Assembly: GCA_020284085.1 (NCBI GenBank)
Contig: JACEVL010000432.1
Span: 324,028 to 388,027, forward strand
From: Aporrectodea caliginosa
Lineage: Eukaryota > Annelida > Clitellata > Crassiclitellata > Lumbricidae
Reading direction: 5' to 3'
Length of the DNA: 64,000 bases
Part shown: piece after piece, positions 34,270-44,420 of the stretch
How positions within the stretch are numbered: the stretch's first letter is position 1
How the letters are laid out: the number at the start of each line of letters is the position of its first letter
Position numbers and translations under genes: made by a program
Notes under the pieces: generated by a model
The model's database searches: none
What the model saw: only the letters and a program-made list of their open reading frames with translations
Told to the model about the DNA's origin: nothing

Positions 34270-34314
34270 TCTGACTCTTCTGAAGTTGAATTTGAGTTCT
34301 GTTATGTGTGTTGA
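34270..34314 (+). pseudogene. Peptide family exon 3, unit b
   Basis: After the acceptor ATTTCTCAG the frame reads SDSSEVEFEFCYVC and stops. The unit-d copy reads HSAEVEFGFCYVC. Here an extra base near the 5' end puts the frame out of register with the phase-1 exon 2, and the phase-1 reading meets TGA at once. Confidence 0.55.
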
Positions 34315-34525
34315 ATGTGTGTTAAAGTTGTTTAATTATTTGGATTTGTTTCTATTTTGCAGATATTATGAATAAATATGGTATGTATGTAATGTGCATC
34401 TATATATTTATTGAGATAATTTATTTACACGACAAATTTTTAAAACCTCGAAAGCAATAAACGAAATCCAGGTACATCTGTACGGACTGACAAGGAACTA
34501 GACGTGTATCTGAAATCTGATATCC

Positions 34526-34872
34526 GGGGCATTCCAGGTCAAATCAACGCAATTTAGAATAAAATTTTGCATCACCATCTCCGATTTTGATGAAATTTGG
34601 CAAGGCATTAGAACCCATTGAGAAACTCTAAAAACCAAAATTTCTGATTTTTGGGTGAACCGGTGTCTCAGATATGGGTCATCAAACCTCGACCCAAACG
34701 GTCCGATTTGGGTCAACCGGACGAGGTTTAAACTGCTGTATCTCAGCTCCTATTGCACCTAGAAACAAAAGTAAGATCCCAAATTAAAGCTGTGTGAATT
34801 CTCAGAAATCTAAAATTTTGAGATGGTGATGCCAAATCACTGAGATGGCGTTGATCTGACATGGAATGACCC
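34526..34872. mobile_element. MITE in the peptide-gene leader
   Basis: Ends GGGGCATTCCAGGTCAAATC and its inverse GATCTGACATGGAATGACCC pair over about 27 bp. ATCC flanks both sides. The intact leader at 16,980-17,040 runs straight through this point, proving the insertion. Confidence 0.8.
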
Positions 34873-34893
34873 ATCCTTGCAACAGAGATCAGG

Positions 34894-35151
34894 ATGAAAG
34901 AGATTTTCCGAGTAGGCCTACTGCTACTGCTAGTTACTTTGCTGAGCACTGTGCCTCTTCCAACTGCCATCAAGATAGACACATTGCTGAGAGATACATA
35001 TATTATGTGCATTATTGTCCCATGTGTGTTGCTGACAATATTGAAGAGGTTAGGATGTGAAATGAATATATCATCAGTTGCATCAGTGCAACCTGATTTT
35101 CTGATAGACCCTATGTTAGTTTGGGAGATGCATAAGGGTCCCAAGCATTAA
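34894..35151 (+). CDS. Signal-peptide exon, unit c (donor lost)
   Basis: Opens MKEIFRVGLLLLLVTLLSTV then PLPTAIK, a clear secretion signal parallel to the exon at 17,043. Where that exon has CAG/GTTAG this one has CAA/GATAG, so the donor is destroyed and the frame runs on for 85 codons through former intron; residues 28-55 are again hydrophobic. A 12-base insertion including TAGGCCTA lengthens the core. The leader is split by the MITE at 34,526. Whether it is transcribed cannot be told. Confidence 0.45.
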   Translation: MKEIFRVGLLLLLVTLLSTVPLPTAIKIDTLLRDTYIMCIIVPCVLLTILKRLGCEMNISSVASVQPDFLIDPMLVWEMHKGPKH

Positions 35152-35174
35152 AAGACTTCGTTGTGCGATTTTTA

Positions 35175-35336
35175 CTTGACGGTTTAGTGGTTAGCTTGCT
35201 GGACTGTTAGTCGATAGACAAGAGGTTCAAATACCGGCCAAAGCAGACTATAATGAGCACACGAGGGAGAGGACTGATCACCCACCCTCATATGCCGAAG
35301 CTAAGAAAATGAAGTTGCTAACACTTTATACCCATG
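35175..35336 (+). mobile_element. tRNA-derived SINE, left part
   Basis: GGTTTAGTGGTTAGC (A box, 35,181) and GGTTCAAATACC (B box, 35,224) are spaced as in a tRNA promoter. The body continues after a hAT-like insertion at 35,744-35,830 ('gactgcctcttggggttagc'). Confidence 0.6.
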
Positions 35337-35735
35337 CAGGGCCGTTCTTAAGGTTCGGCGAATGTGGGTGCAAAAAGTTATCCCAGGGGCCCGTGTCGGT
35401 CGAGCGGCCTTTGGTTTGCCGTTGGATCCCATTTTATGCCTTATAGTTACGGTGGCTCGCTTGCTTTATGCTGCTCCGGCATGGTGGGGCTTTGCCAGCC
35501 AGAGGAAGGGAATGATCCCGTCTGTAATGAACAGGTTGATGCGTCAGCTATACCTCCCAGGTTATAGCCCTTACACTTATTGATTTCACAGAAATTTAAA
35601 TTGAGACTGAGACTTGCACACGACACAAGTCACACGACGTTTTGCAAATAGCAACAAAACTCGGCTAAGGGGCCCGCGGTGGCTCAGGGGCCCGCGGTGC
35701 ACCGCACCGTTTGCACCTATGTAAAAACGGCCCTG
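35337..35735. mobile_element. hAT-like element carrying a LINE fragment
   Basis: Starts CAGGGCCGTTCTTAAG and ends TGTAAAAACGGCCCTG, flanked by the perfect 8-bp duplication TACCCATG (35,329-35,336; 35,736-35,743). Inside, the plus frame reads VARLLYAAPAWWGFASQRKG and MNRLMRQLYLPGYSP, the C-terminal 'LLYAxPAWWGF' segment of an I/Jockey-type LINE. Confidence 0.85.
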
Positions 35736-35830
35736 TACCCATGACTGCCTCTTGGGGTTAGCTTTAGGAACTGCTCTTCTCTTCTTATTGTTCTTCTTTA
35801 TGCCGTCAAGGAAAAGTATGCTAATTTTTT

Positions 35831-36938
35831 TATGGTACCATTTGGTACGTACCTCTATCTTGTGCGGTTGGTGAAGATGAGTTGTGCAAACTTCAAATAA
35901 TTAAGGTGATTCTGAATATTTTAAGAAGTTGCTTTCGAAAACAGAAATTGATGGCGTACATCAGACACATGAAACCAGAGGCATATAGAGGAAATATGAG
36001 GAAATATTTTGATTAGATAAGAATTTTGTAATAATTCTTAATTCTAGTTATCTATCTTATGAATAAAGAGAGTTCACTGTATATAACAAACAAATAATGT
36101 CAAGGTTTGTATTTAAATATTTATAACAGGCATTTGTGACGCCAGGAGTAAAAACCCGTCACATGTCGGTTTCTGACCTTTTATTTATTGATATTCTAAG
36201 TATTAATCTGCTTCAAAATGCTTTTTACATAATGAAAATATATTTTTTTCTAACTGAAGGTATGTGCGTTTGATTGTTTAATTGGTATTGAGTGAAAACA
36301 TTTAATTAAAAGTTTCGGAATATTTATGTCATTAAAGACCTCAGCAACCATTATTTGATTATTTTTGCAATTTTGTTGTGCATATTCTGTGCCGAAAAAA
36401 AACAAACGTCATCTAAATCGGAGTACTACTTTGCAAGTTATGGCAAATTCTCTGGCAACTGCTGAATTGAAGAATATTCCACATTTTTGACCCCTCTCGC
36501 CTATTTCAGCTTCTAGCTCAGTATCTAGGAAGCAACAAGCTACGGGTTTTGAGCCCTGGCGTCACATTTTAGTAGAAGGTTTGGCACCCAATACAGCTAT
36601 GTAGTAAATTATGGAGCAACTGAGTTCAACAGAAAAGTGTAATAAATAAAAGCTTCCGTAAGTAAGCAGCGTACAGCAAATCAGCTGCTGATTATATAAT
36701 TTTGCACTTATCATTATTGTATGCTGCTGATGTATTCATAATGTCTGTATGCACTTGTGTGTATAGGCATTTTAAGTTTTTCTAATGGACTTAGAAAGTA
36801 TGCAATTGTGGGTTACTGTTTCAGCATAATATGAATATTTCATACTTACTTACTTACTTACTTTATGTTTTAAATATTTATGAGATTTATGGTATTGACT
36901 TTAAGCTGTTGCTGCACTGTTGTTTTCTTTTTGTGCAG
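35831..36938. other. Intergenic and intron-1-like sequence, unit c
   Basis: 36,660-36,930 parallels the sequence before the other exon-2 copies. A TTAC microsatellite lies at 36,846-36,862. The 35,975-36,110 block resembles the sequence after exon 3 of unit d (about 50,275-50,400). Confidence 0.45.
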
Positions 36939-37040
36939 TTGAAGGTTACACCCGTCAAATCATGGATGATCCAGGTTGCTCTGCTGGCGAGAGATATATC
37001 CTTGAACTACTTTTATCTTATTTCTCTTCTGGCTGCAAAG
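36939..37040 (+). CDS. Peptide family exon 2, unit c
   Basis: Acceptor TTTTGTGCAG and donor GTCAGT bound 102 nt, open in phase 1: VEGYTRQIMDDPGCSAGERY then ILELLLSYFSSGCK. Two cysteines. The C-terminal third is shared with the other copies and the N-terminal third is not. It lies 1.8 kb after the signal exon at 34,894. The expected third exon is missing; a hAT-like element and then another TE occupy the place. Confidence 0.55.
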
Positions 37041-37257
37041 GTCAGTTTCAACGAACAATTTTGAGTTTAAGTTTTAAAAAGCTCCATAATTTTACAAGTA
37101 TCGAACTGAGGGACAAATTGCTAATACAATTGCCTTCCATCCAGTGTCGGCGCCAGCTATACAATTTCAGCAGGTCGCTTCAGGGTCATGGGAGTTATTC
37201 AGCAGGTCGAAGAAATTAATGTTTGAGTTTGACGCATCAAGGCAGCATAACTTATAA

Positions 37258-37298
37258 ATATATATATATATTATATATATATACACGTATATATAACG
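37258..37298. repeat. (AT)n microsatellite
   Basis: Interrupted TA run just left of the nested MITE. Confidence 0.85.
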
Positions 37299-37323
37299 AA
37301 GAAAATTATTAGCGAACGCTTAT

Positions 37324-37786
37324 GGGGCCGTCCATAAAGTACGTCACGCTATTTTTGACCATTTTACCCCCCTCCCCTGTCACAAACTGTCACAAAACTG
37401 GACCCCCCTAAAGTACGTCACACTTTCAACATAGAAATAATAATACTTCCGAAAGCAAGGCTAATACATAAACAAGGCTTCGCAACAGCATTATTACTAG
37501 CGCTCCTAGCGAGAGGAATCGTGAAAACACATTCAGGAGATATGCATTTCATGCTATTTTGACATAAAACTAATTAAAATGTTTCAGAAAATTTTTGAAA
37601 ATTATTTTTACAGCTATGAAATTCTGCTAAAAAAATTAAAAATAAATTATAAATAAAATAAAAATAAATAAATGTGTGACGTCACACATGGCCTGAACCC
37701 TCCCCTGTCTATTCCAAGTTTGTTACAAACTGTCACACTTTCTTAAACCCCTCCCCTGGAGCGTGACGTACTTTATGGACGGCCCC
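37324..37786. mobile_element. MITE, TIR GGGGCCGTCCATAAAGTACG
   Basis: A 27-bp perfect TIR beginning GGGGCCGTCCATAAAGTACG, with TAT on both sides (37,321-37,323; 37,787-37,789). Subterminal CCCCTCCCCTGT and TGTCACAAACTGTCACA are mirrored at both ends. No coding capacity. Confidence 0.9.
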
Positions 37787-38189
37787 TATAGCCCACGTGT
37801 TGTAGCATATTCAAATAAATTTAACAGAATTCAGCATTAAAACGTTAAACTTTAGTTACTTTACTAGATTTGGAAGTACTGATGAGCCACTCAGAACATA
37901 GGCCTAATGAGCATGTATGCTAATAAAACGCACGAGTCGTATGACCCACGTTTTCAACATTTACAGAAACATCCTGCAATTCGCTAGCATTATCATCGTT
38001 CAGAACTACACCAACGTCGGCATTAGGGCTAACAGTCATATCATTCTGCTTAACGTTTTTTCGCCAGATTTATTTCCGAAGAAATCTTCAATGTTGCAGC
38101 GCCCCATTATTATTTATTCATTTCTTTGCTAATGTATAATTATAACGCTAATGCAATTCGTAAATTCTGCCCTATTTGACAAAATTCTC

Positions 38190-38680
38190 CACTCTTGATA
38201 TCTCAGACAAAATCTATAGCCTAACTGGCTAGTTGAATATTATCTTGAACGCTCACAACTCACTATATTCAAAGGTTACTCTTCAAGTCTTCATATCTCC
38301 TCCCAATCAATGCTAGTATAGTTCAAGGCTCTGTCTTAGGACCTATATACCAACTTCTCCATTACTGGTTCAGACCTGCACCCTGCTCAGCCCCTTAATC
38401 GTATGTTCAACTTTGCAGATGACACTTACCTCCTTACTGGATCCTCTCAAGCTCATACTATTCCATATGAACTGCATTTAATCTCTACCTGGGCTTCTGC
38501 CAATAACCTTACCATAAATAGCTCTAAATCTAAAGAAATGATCATTTTCCGCCCTCGACACCAATTTGACCCTCCTCTTCCATTACCTAATATTACCCGA
38601 GTTAAAACTGTGAAATTCTGGGTGGTCATCCTTCAAGATAATCTCAACTCACAGCCCATATAGGCCACCTAACAGCAACT
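38190..38680 (+). pseudogene. Jockey/I-group LINE RT fragment
   Basis: Reads INASIVQGSVLGP (about 38,303-38,342), then FNFADDTYLLTGSSQAHTIP and STWASANNLTINSSKSKEMI, then ITRVKTVKFWVVIL. RT motifs with FADD; same type as the fragment at 19,050-19,753. It lies inside the hAT-like element, either inserted or captured. Confidence 0.7.
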
Positions 38681-39238
38681 TGCTCCTCCTCTTTTTATAC
38701 CAACTTCTCAAAAGCAATAAAACCAATAAAACTCAAAACCCATGGTCTTTCTTCCTCATCCATCCATAATGTAACCAAAGCCACTACCGTTGCTAAACTT
38801 TTATATGCCTCCCCATCCTGATGGAGTCTTACCCTGGCTTCCGATAAAGAGTTTCTGGAAAACCCCTAAAAAGAGCAAAAACGCCTAGGTTACCTAGAAC
38901 AATCCTTTCCAACAGTCTCTGAACTTGCAAATATAGCCGAAGCAAAACTCCTATCATAATAGGTCCTTGATTTTTTACGTAACGGCGGCAAAGGCTACCT
39001 ATAGTCATTTCAATTTTAGAGTTTACAACATAGGCTTCTGTTGACATAAACGTTTAAATGTCGTTTAGATCTAATAATTTTAATAGTGATCCTGTGGGAC
39101 AGATGTTGATGTTTGAAATGACAAGAAGATATTAAAAATTCCAAAGAATTGTAAGCAGGTCATTAAGCAAGTCGGGAGCAAAATAAGCAGGTCAAATGAC
39201 CTGCTGCGACCTGCTGTAGCGCCGCCACTGCTTCCATC

Positions 39239-39390
39239 TCTCTCCGTGATTCTCATTATGTTGTATGAAATTGGCAGTTTGATGTACCGTACCCACTGGG
39301 AGATCTTGCGTGATTGTTGGTTTCCTGGGCTACGATTTTGCACATCAGGTAAAATTGGCCTATAGCCTTCAAACATTGGAACTAATATAC
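39239..39390. other. Intron 2 remainder, unit c
   Basis: 'tctctccgtgattctca', 'gaaattggcagtttgatgta' and 'tgggagatcttgc' match the sequences after exon 2 of the other units. Confidence 0.65.
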
Positions 39391-39590
39391 ACTGGACAGT
39401 TGAGGTTTTTCATGAAAGCTTTACGTGTAACGTTTTTTAGTTTTGGGCTGCTGAATGCTGATCACATAAATGACCTTGAAATTTTCCTATAACGTGCATT
39501 TTGTTTTGAAATCGCCTATTTTGGGGATTTCCTATTACATCTTCAGTCTACTTCTATGTTGGACACAAGATAATCTATTTTGTATATTCC

Positions 39591-39610
39591 AGGCATGTCT
39601 GGACATGCAC
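39591..39610. promoter_or_regulatory. p53-family-like response element, copy A
   Basis: AGGCATGTCTGGACATGCAC is two abutting RRRCWWGYYY decamers with one mismatch in the last three bases. Confidence 0.45.
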
Positions 39611-39782
39611 TCAGTGAAGTTACACAACATGCAATGTAAATGGTAAGGCTTAGTCATGCGGGATATTTAGTCACGATGGATGCTGCAGGACCGGCTAAGA
39701 AAGGAACTTGCATAGAGAGACGAGTTGATGTCAGTTTACACGTATGTCGATGCTCAACGGCCCTAAATAGCATGGTGTATAC

Positions 39783-39876
39783 TTAACAGTAAATATATGA
39801 GGGTTCAGCATTACTTAACAGTAAATATATGAGGGTTCAGCATTACTTAACAGTAAATATATGAGGGTTCAGCATT
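39783..39876. repeat. 32-bp tandem repeat, 3 units
   Basis: 'acttaacagtaaatatatga' then 'gggttcagcatt', three near-identical copies. Copy B of the family has a single unit. Confidence 0.9.
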
Positions 39877-40440
39877 ACGGTAATATTTTCTGTTTTTCAA
39901 ACGTGACAGTAGCGTGTTGAGTCCGAAATTACACGTAAATGCGTCAACAGCCGTGATACATTTTGTTACATCTGCGGCGTGTTCACTTTGAAATCTCATA
40001 TGACTGCAATGACTCTGCTTGTTAAGAAAGAGTATGAACAGCATTTCTGATTGTTTCGTTGTAAAGTTGGATTCTAGGATAAAGGTTAGGCACCTCGTAT
40101 ATGTTGTAATCTTCCGCAGTCGGTCTCAGGGCATGGATTAACGAGTAGTCTTCCACCGACACTGAGACTAACCAGACGACAGTCTTTCTGTGCCTAGCTA
40201 TTTTGACCATCGACGACGTTGATGAAATTGTGACAGAGGAAACAGAGGACTGTATCGATCCTTATTTCCAACCAATGCTTTGCTGTGAGTCTCATTTAAT
40301 AACTCAGCAGGAGCTGAATGACCTAAGTCTAGGCGCGCAGAGCTGAAAAGTCCACAAAAGCGATGAAAGAGGCAAGTCATGTTCATTTTTGGAAACAATG
40401 TGTTTTAGACTAATTCAACCCTGCTGATTACGAAAATCGC

Positions 40441-41211
40441 TGTTGCCAAGCTGAATTTTCGGCCTTAAAGTCATTTCAAGGTCAGAAAAAAATGAAATCT
40501 AGCAAAAATCGTAGACAAATGGCCAGATCTCAGCCAATGATTGTTGAAATCGGCTTATTCTCTCTTGCTTTTTCCCGCCTTGATAATGGTTACCTGTGGT
40601 AAGAAAAAAGGTTACTAAATGTAGGCCTAAGACAATCCAAGGTTATTTTAAGGTCAAAAAGGTCAATTTCAAAGGAAAATCTAGGGAAATGGCCATAGCT
40701 CAGTCAAATATTTTTCTATTTGGGTGATTCTTTTACCTTTTTGTTCGGTCCGAAGCAAAAATGGGCGCTTTGGATCAGCATCTCAAAAGGACTGTATTCC
40801 AAGTGAGCATATGGAAACAGCTCATAGGTCCATGATGCCTTTCAACAACCTCACTAATCATAGGTTGAACGAAAAGGAAGGCAAGCTTCTTCCCATTTTA
40901 ACATCGCTGCCCCTCGCCATGTTGCACGTTGATATCACTTGAAACCTCTGCTTCTGAATCCATGCATACCACATATGTTCATATCCAATCAAAAGTTACA
41001 ACAGTTTACATATTTCGCATAGGTTGGAGGCCCGGAGGGGTATGTCGAACGCCGCGCGTCATTTTGTTTTTATCTTAAAGCTTTCCTTTCGGACCAGGAT
41101 TGATCTCAAACAATTATATTCAAATTGATACTGAAAAACAGACTTCTGCATCAACTTGAAATGACTGGAGCAAATACACATATTTCGCATTGGCCGCCGG
41201 AGGGGGTTTGG
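40441..41211. other. Unassigned, with a local duplicated phrase
   Basis: 'catatttcgcat' followed by a G-rich 'ggaggcccggagggg'-like stretch occurs at about 41,010 and again at 41,180. 'aaattgatactgaaaa' at 41,121 recurs in diverged form at 42,488, on the other side of the CR1. Confidence 0.4.
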
Positions 41212-42476
41212 AGGACAAAGCTTCATTTTTAGCTGAATGTTTCCCTCGTACCGAAATTGATCAATATACCCTGCTAGAAACATTGGAAGAGTGGACACAG
41301 GCACTGGATGAGGGGAATGGGGTTGATGCAATATTTTTGGACAATCAGAAGGCCTTTGATACAGTGCCTCATCAGAGATTGATTAGCAAACTCAAAGGAT
41401 ATGGAATTGGAGGGATTTTGCTGATATGGATTCAGGGCTTCCTAACAAGTCAGAAAATGAGAGTGGTACTAAATGGACACGAAACAGATTGGGCAGCAGT
41501 TCTCAGCGGAGTTCCACAAGGATCGGTGTTAGGGCCACTGTTATTTTTAATTTACGTCAATGAAATACCAGAAATAATAAAAAGTTCGGTTAAAATGTTT
41601 GCTGATGACACAAAACTATGGAGAACAATACAAAGCGAGGAAGATGAACAGATCTTGCAACAGGATGTACGTGTAGACAGGTTGGAAGACTGGTCAAAGG
41701 TATGGCTGTTAAAATTTAATGCTTCTAAATGCAAAGTTATGCAAATTGGAAGAAAGAAGACCATGAAGTATCATCTAAGGGATGGAACGAATATTGTCAA
41801 CCTGGAGGAAACTGAAATGGAGAAGGACTTGGGAGTATGGATCAGTAAAGATCTGAAGTGGAGCCAACAATGTAGAAAATCTGCAAGCAAGACAATGGCA
41901 GTTCTTGGCATGATAAAAAGGAGTTTCAGGCAGACAGATATTGACCGTTTCAAGATACTGTACAACACATATATTCGACCACATCTAGAATATTGTGTCC
42001 AGGTTTGGAATCCCTACTACAAAAAAGATATAGAGTGCCTTGAGAAAGTTCAAAAGAGAGCCACCAAACTCGTCAGGTGCTTGGATAGAATGCCGTATGA
42101 AGAAAGACTTCAAATGCTAGGTCTTTTCTCCTTGGAAAGAAGACGAATGAGGGGGATCTAATCGAAACCTACAAAATCCTCCATGGTCTGGAAAATATCG
42201 ACGAAAAGACTTTCTTTAGAAAGGCAACCAGTGTAAATTTGCGAGGACATAACATGAAACTGTATCGTGAACATGTACGTTTGGACATTAGAAAATTCTT
42301 TTTTAGCGAAAGAATTGTGGATCGCTGGAACCAGCTACGACAGGAAGTAGTGACTGCAACAAGCTTGACCACATTCAAACATAAACTGGACAGTTGGATG
42401 CAAAGACATGGGAAATAAAAGCTTACACAGCTTACCTAGCCCATTAACTGTAACTGTAACTGTAACTGTAACTAAC
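41212..42476 (+). mobile_element. CR1 LINE, 5' truncated, nearly intact 3' ORF
   Basis: The frame from about 41,212 reads IFLDNQKAFDTVPHQRLISK, GVPQGSVLGPLLFLIYVNEI, KMFADDTKLW, LGVWISKDLKWSQQC, IRPHLEYCVQVWNPYYKKDI and YEERLQMLGLFSLERRRM: CR1 RT fingers, palm (FADD) and thumb. At 42,150 one G is missing from a G run and the frame stops; the next frame carries on (DLIETYKILHGLEN) to a natural TAA at 42,416. The 3' end is a TAACTG hexamer tail (42,445-42,476). The 5' nuclease is missing. Confidence 0.9.
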
Positions 42477-42569
42477 CCTTACCTTTAAATTGGTACTGAA
42501 AACGAAACTTTTACATAAATTTTGAACTGACTGAGTGTCCGGACCGGCGGGCCCCCTACTATTGGGAAT

Positions 42570-43262
42570 ACTTGCACTGCTTGGGTGCCTGTAAAATGTG
42601 GGGTCCCTCAAGAATCTGTGCTTGGCGCACATCTTTATATTCTGTTCACGGCTGATAAACCTCTTCTCTTAACTAAACACACTGCGTCTGGCCACTTATA
42701 CGCCGACGATGTCCAGGCTTCTGTTTATGGCACTTCCGTCCAACAACTTATTCTTATTTTATCTATGGAGTCTCTTTGCTCCGACCTCCATCATTGGATG
42801 TCTTCTAGTTTTCTGTCTTTAAGCTGCTCTACGACTCGGTTGATCTGGTTTATCACTCGCCAGCAATTCCTTAAACTTGTAATTGCCTTACTTGCTGAGC
42901 GGTTTCCTTCGTTTAACTCCTCGACCAGTGTCGTTCGCTGAGCATATTTCTAATCCTCCTCGATAGAGCAACTATCACCTGTGGCGACTCCGGGCCATTA
43001 GACGCTCTGTTTCCTCGTCAATCTTCACTTCAATGGTTCATGCTTTTGTTTGCACGCGTATTGATTATTGCAACTCGTTACTTGTCGATCTACCTAAATC
43101 TCGTTTGTCTCCTCTTCAATCGGTGTCGAAAGCAGCTGTCCGCCTTCCTCGCTATTCTCATATCTCCACTTTGATGTTTGAGCATCTTCACTGGCTTCAT
43201 CTTAATGCTCGTATTCACTTTAAAATTCTGCTGATTACCTCTATGACGTTTTTTTTTTGGTA
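42570..43262 (+). pseudogene. L2-like LINE (family B) RT fragment
   Basis: Reads KCGVPQESVLGAHLYILFTA, HLYADDVQASVYGTSVQQL, DLHHWMSSSFLSLS, then after frameshifts MVHAFVCTRIDYCNSLLVDL and HLHWLHLNARIHFKILLI. It parallels the copy at 56.9-58.6 kb block for block. YADD is intact. Truncated on both sides. Confidence 0.85.
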
Positions 43263-43279
43263 CGAGAAGGCATAATTAC

Positions 43280-43670
43280 TTGTTGGTCCACTGATCAGGG
43301 AACTAATGAATAACATTAACTTGGTCGAACTCCCGAATAAAGTTGAGCTAACTGCATGGCAGTCATTGAAGCAAGTTGTAAGCAACTTTCTGGGCAATAA
43401 CAAACCACCAAATTATATTCAGCTGCTTAAAAAATGCTTCAAGCATTTAATCAATTAGAGGTCAAAATGTCACTAAAATACACTTCTTGGATTTCCCCAG
43501 CAAATCTTCGTGACCTCAGCGAACAACATGGCGAAAGATTTTATCAGGATATTGCGACAATAGAGAAACGATACCAGGATGTGTGGAGCACTGGGTTATG
43601 TTTGGACAGAGAAGCTCCTAACATTGAACACAAACGTAAATTATCCGCAGTTCAGTTTTGGCGAAGCAGG
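43280..43670 (+). pseudogene. TE protein family Q, copy A, C-terminal part
   Basis: Reads VELTAWQSLKQVVSNFLGNN, KPPNYIQLLKK, then SWISPANLRDLSEQHGERFY and QDIATIEKRYQDVW in frame. The 'FLGNN ... EQHGERFHQDI ... MEKRYQG' order matches the C-terminus of copy B at 61.97-62.29 kb. The longest intact stretch is 43,434-43,670. Confidence 0.65.
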
Positions 43671-43671
43671 A

Positions 43672-43752
43672 CCTTTTGGCGCCGCCGTTTTGGCGCCGGA
43701 CGCTTTGGCGCCGGACATTTTGGCGCAACCGTTTTGACGCCGGACGTTTTGG
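43672..43752. repeat. 14-16-bp TTTTGGCGCCGGACR array
   Basis: Six degenerate copies of TTTTGGCGCCGGAC separated by one to three bases, just after the TE protein relic. The inverted partner expected of a TIR was not found. Confidence 0.85.
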
Positions 43753-44420
43753 GGCTAATTAACATAGTAAATAATGTTAATTGTTTAATACAAAGAAATA
43801 TCAGTAGGAGAGTCAAGTTCTTATGGTAAGTTGGATTGATTAAAATAGAATTTGGTGCATTAATACCATCTTCTTAATGCTGTATTATTTGTAGCGGCAT
43901 TTTTACGAATAGGACATTCCTATGTAGGCTATAGCTAGCCTACAGTAAGTACACTTGACATGAGGCACCCCTAAACATCATCCTAAAAATCACAGACTTA
44001 ACATGACATTTTATTTATTTATTTGGAACATTATGATACGGTGAGAGTCACCCTAGTATGCCCGTGTGTAAATTGGAATTTTAAAGGTTTTCTAGTGGAC
44101 ATACAAAGGATAGGCTATAATTGCGAGTTATTGTTTGAGCAAAGTATTTAAGTAAGTATATTCTTTTTTAACCAATTGCCAATCGCACTTTGGTGTACAG
44201 ACATCCTATAAACACAGTTAAACAGTATATAGCATCCTGACAATAAGCGTTTTTCGCATCAAGTAGCCTAAGTTAGCAAGTAAGTGAGAATATCCCTTAA
44301 TAAACCAACTGCCAACCACACCTTGGTGCAAATTATTATGAATATTTCAGGTTCAAAGGGTTTTAGATTTGGACTTTGATTTTAAGCTTATGTTACAGTT
44401 ATTGTTTTTGTTTATTGTAG
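43753..44420. other. Intron-1-like sequence, unit d
   Basis: From about 44,055 the sequence parallels 33,440-33,600 and 36,760-36,930. It carries two diverged copies of a 'taaccaacTGCCAA' segment (about 44,170 and 44,303). Confidence 0.45.

Larger units (their letters stand above)
37142..39230. mobile_element. hAT-like element, 2.1 kb, with nested MITE and LINE piece
   Basis: Starts CAGTGTCGGCGCCA and ends TAGCGCCGCCACTG (inverse with two differences), flanked by the perfect 8-bp duplication CTTCCATC (37,134-37,141; 39,231-39,238). AGCAGGTCG repeats lie inside both ends. The peptide-gene intron rejoins at 39,239. No transposase frame was recognised. Confidence 0.85.
39400..40440 (+). pseudogene. 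TE protein family Q, copy A, promoter and N-terminal part
   Basis: The non-coding 5' part parallels 60,440-60,850, including the p53-type site. The plus frames then read SRDTFCYICGVFTLKSHM and LLVKKEYEQHF (about 39,945-40,040), a decayed 'RICCNL' segment (40,095), and phrases matching copy B. A 'FCYxCG' start with paired cysteines, then ICC, is the N-terminal pattern of a multicopy TE-linked family. Its C-terminus is displaced to 43,290 by a CR1 and an L2. Function unknown. Confidence 0.55.

Noticed and set aside
35175..35240. tRNA gene
   Set aside because: A and B boxes are present but the sequence runs on into a SINE body.
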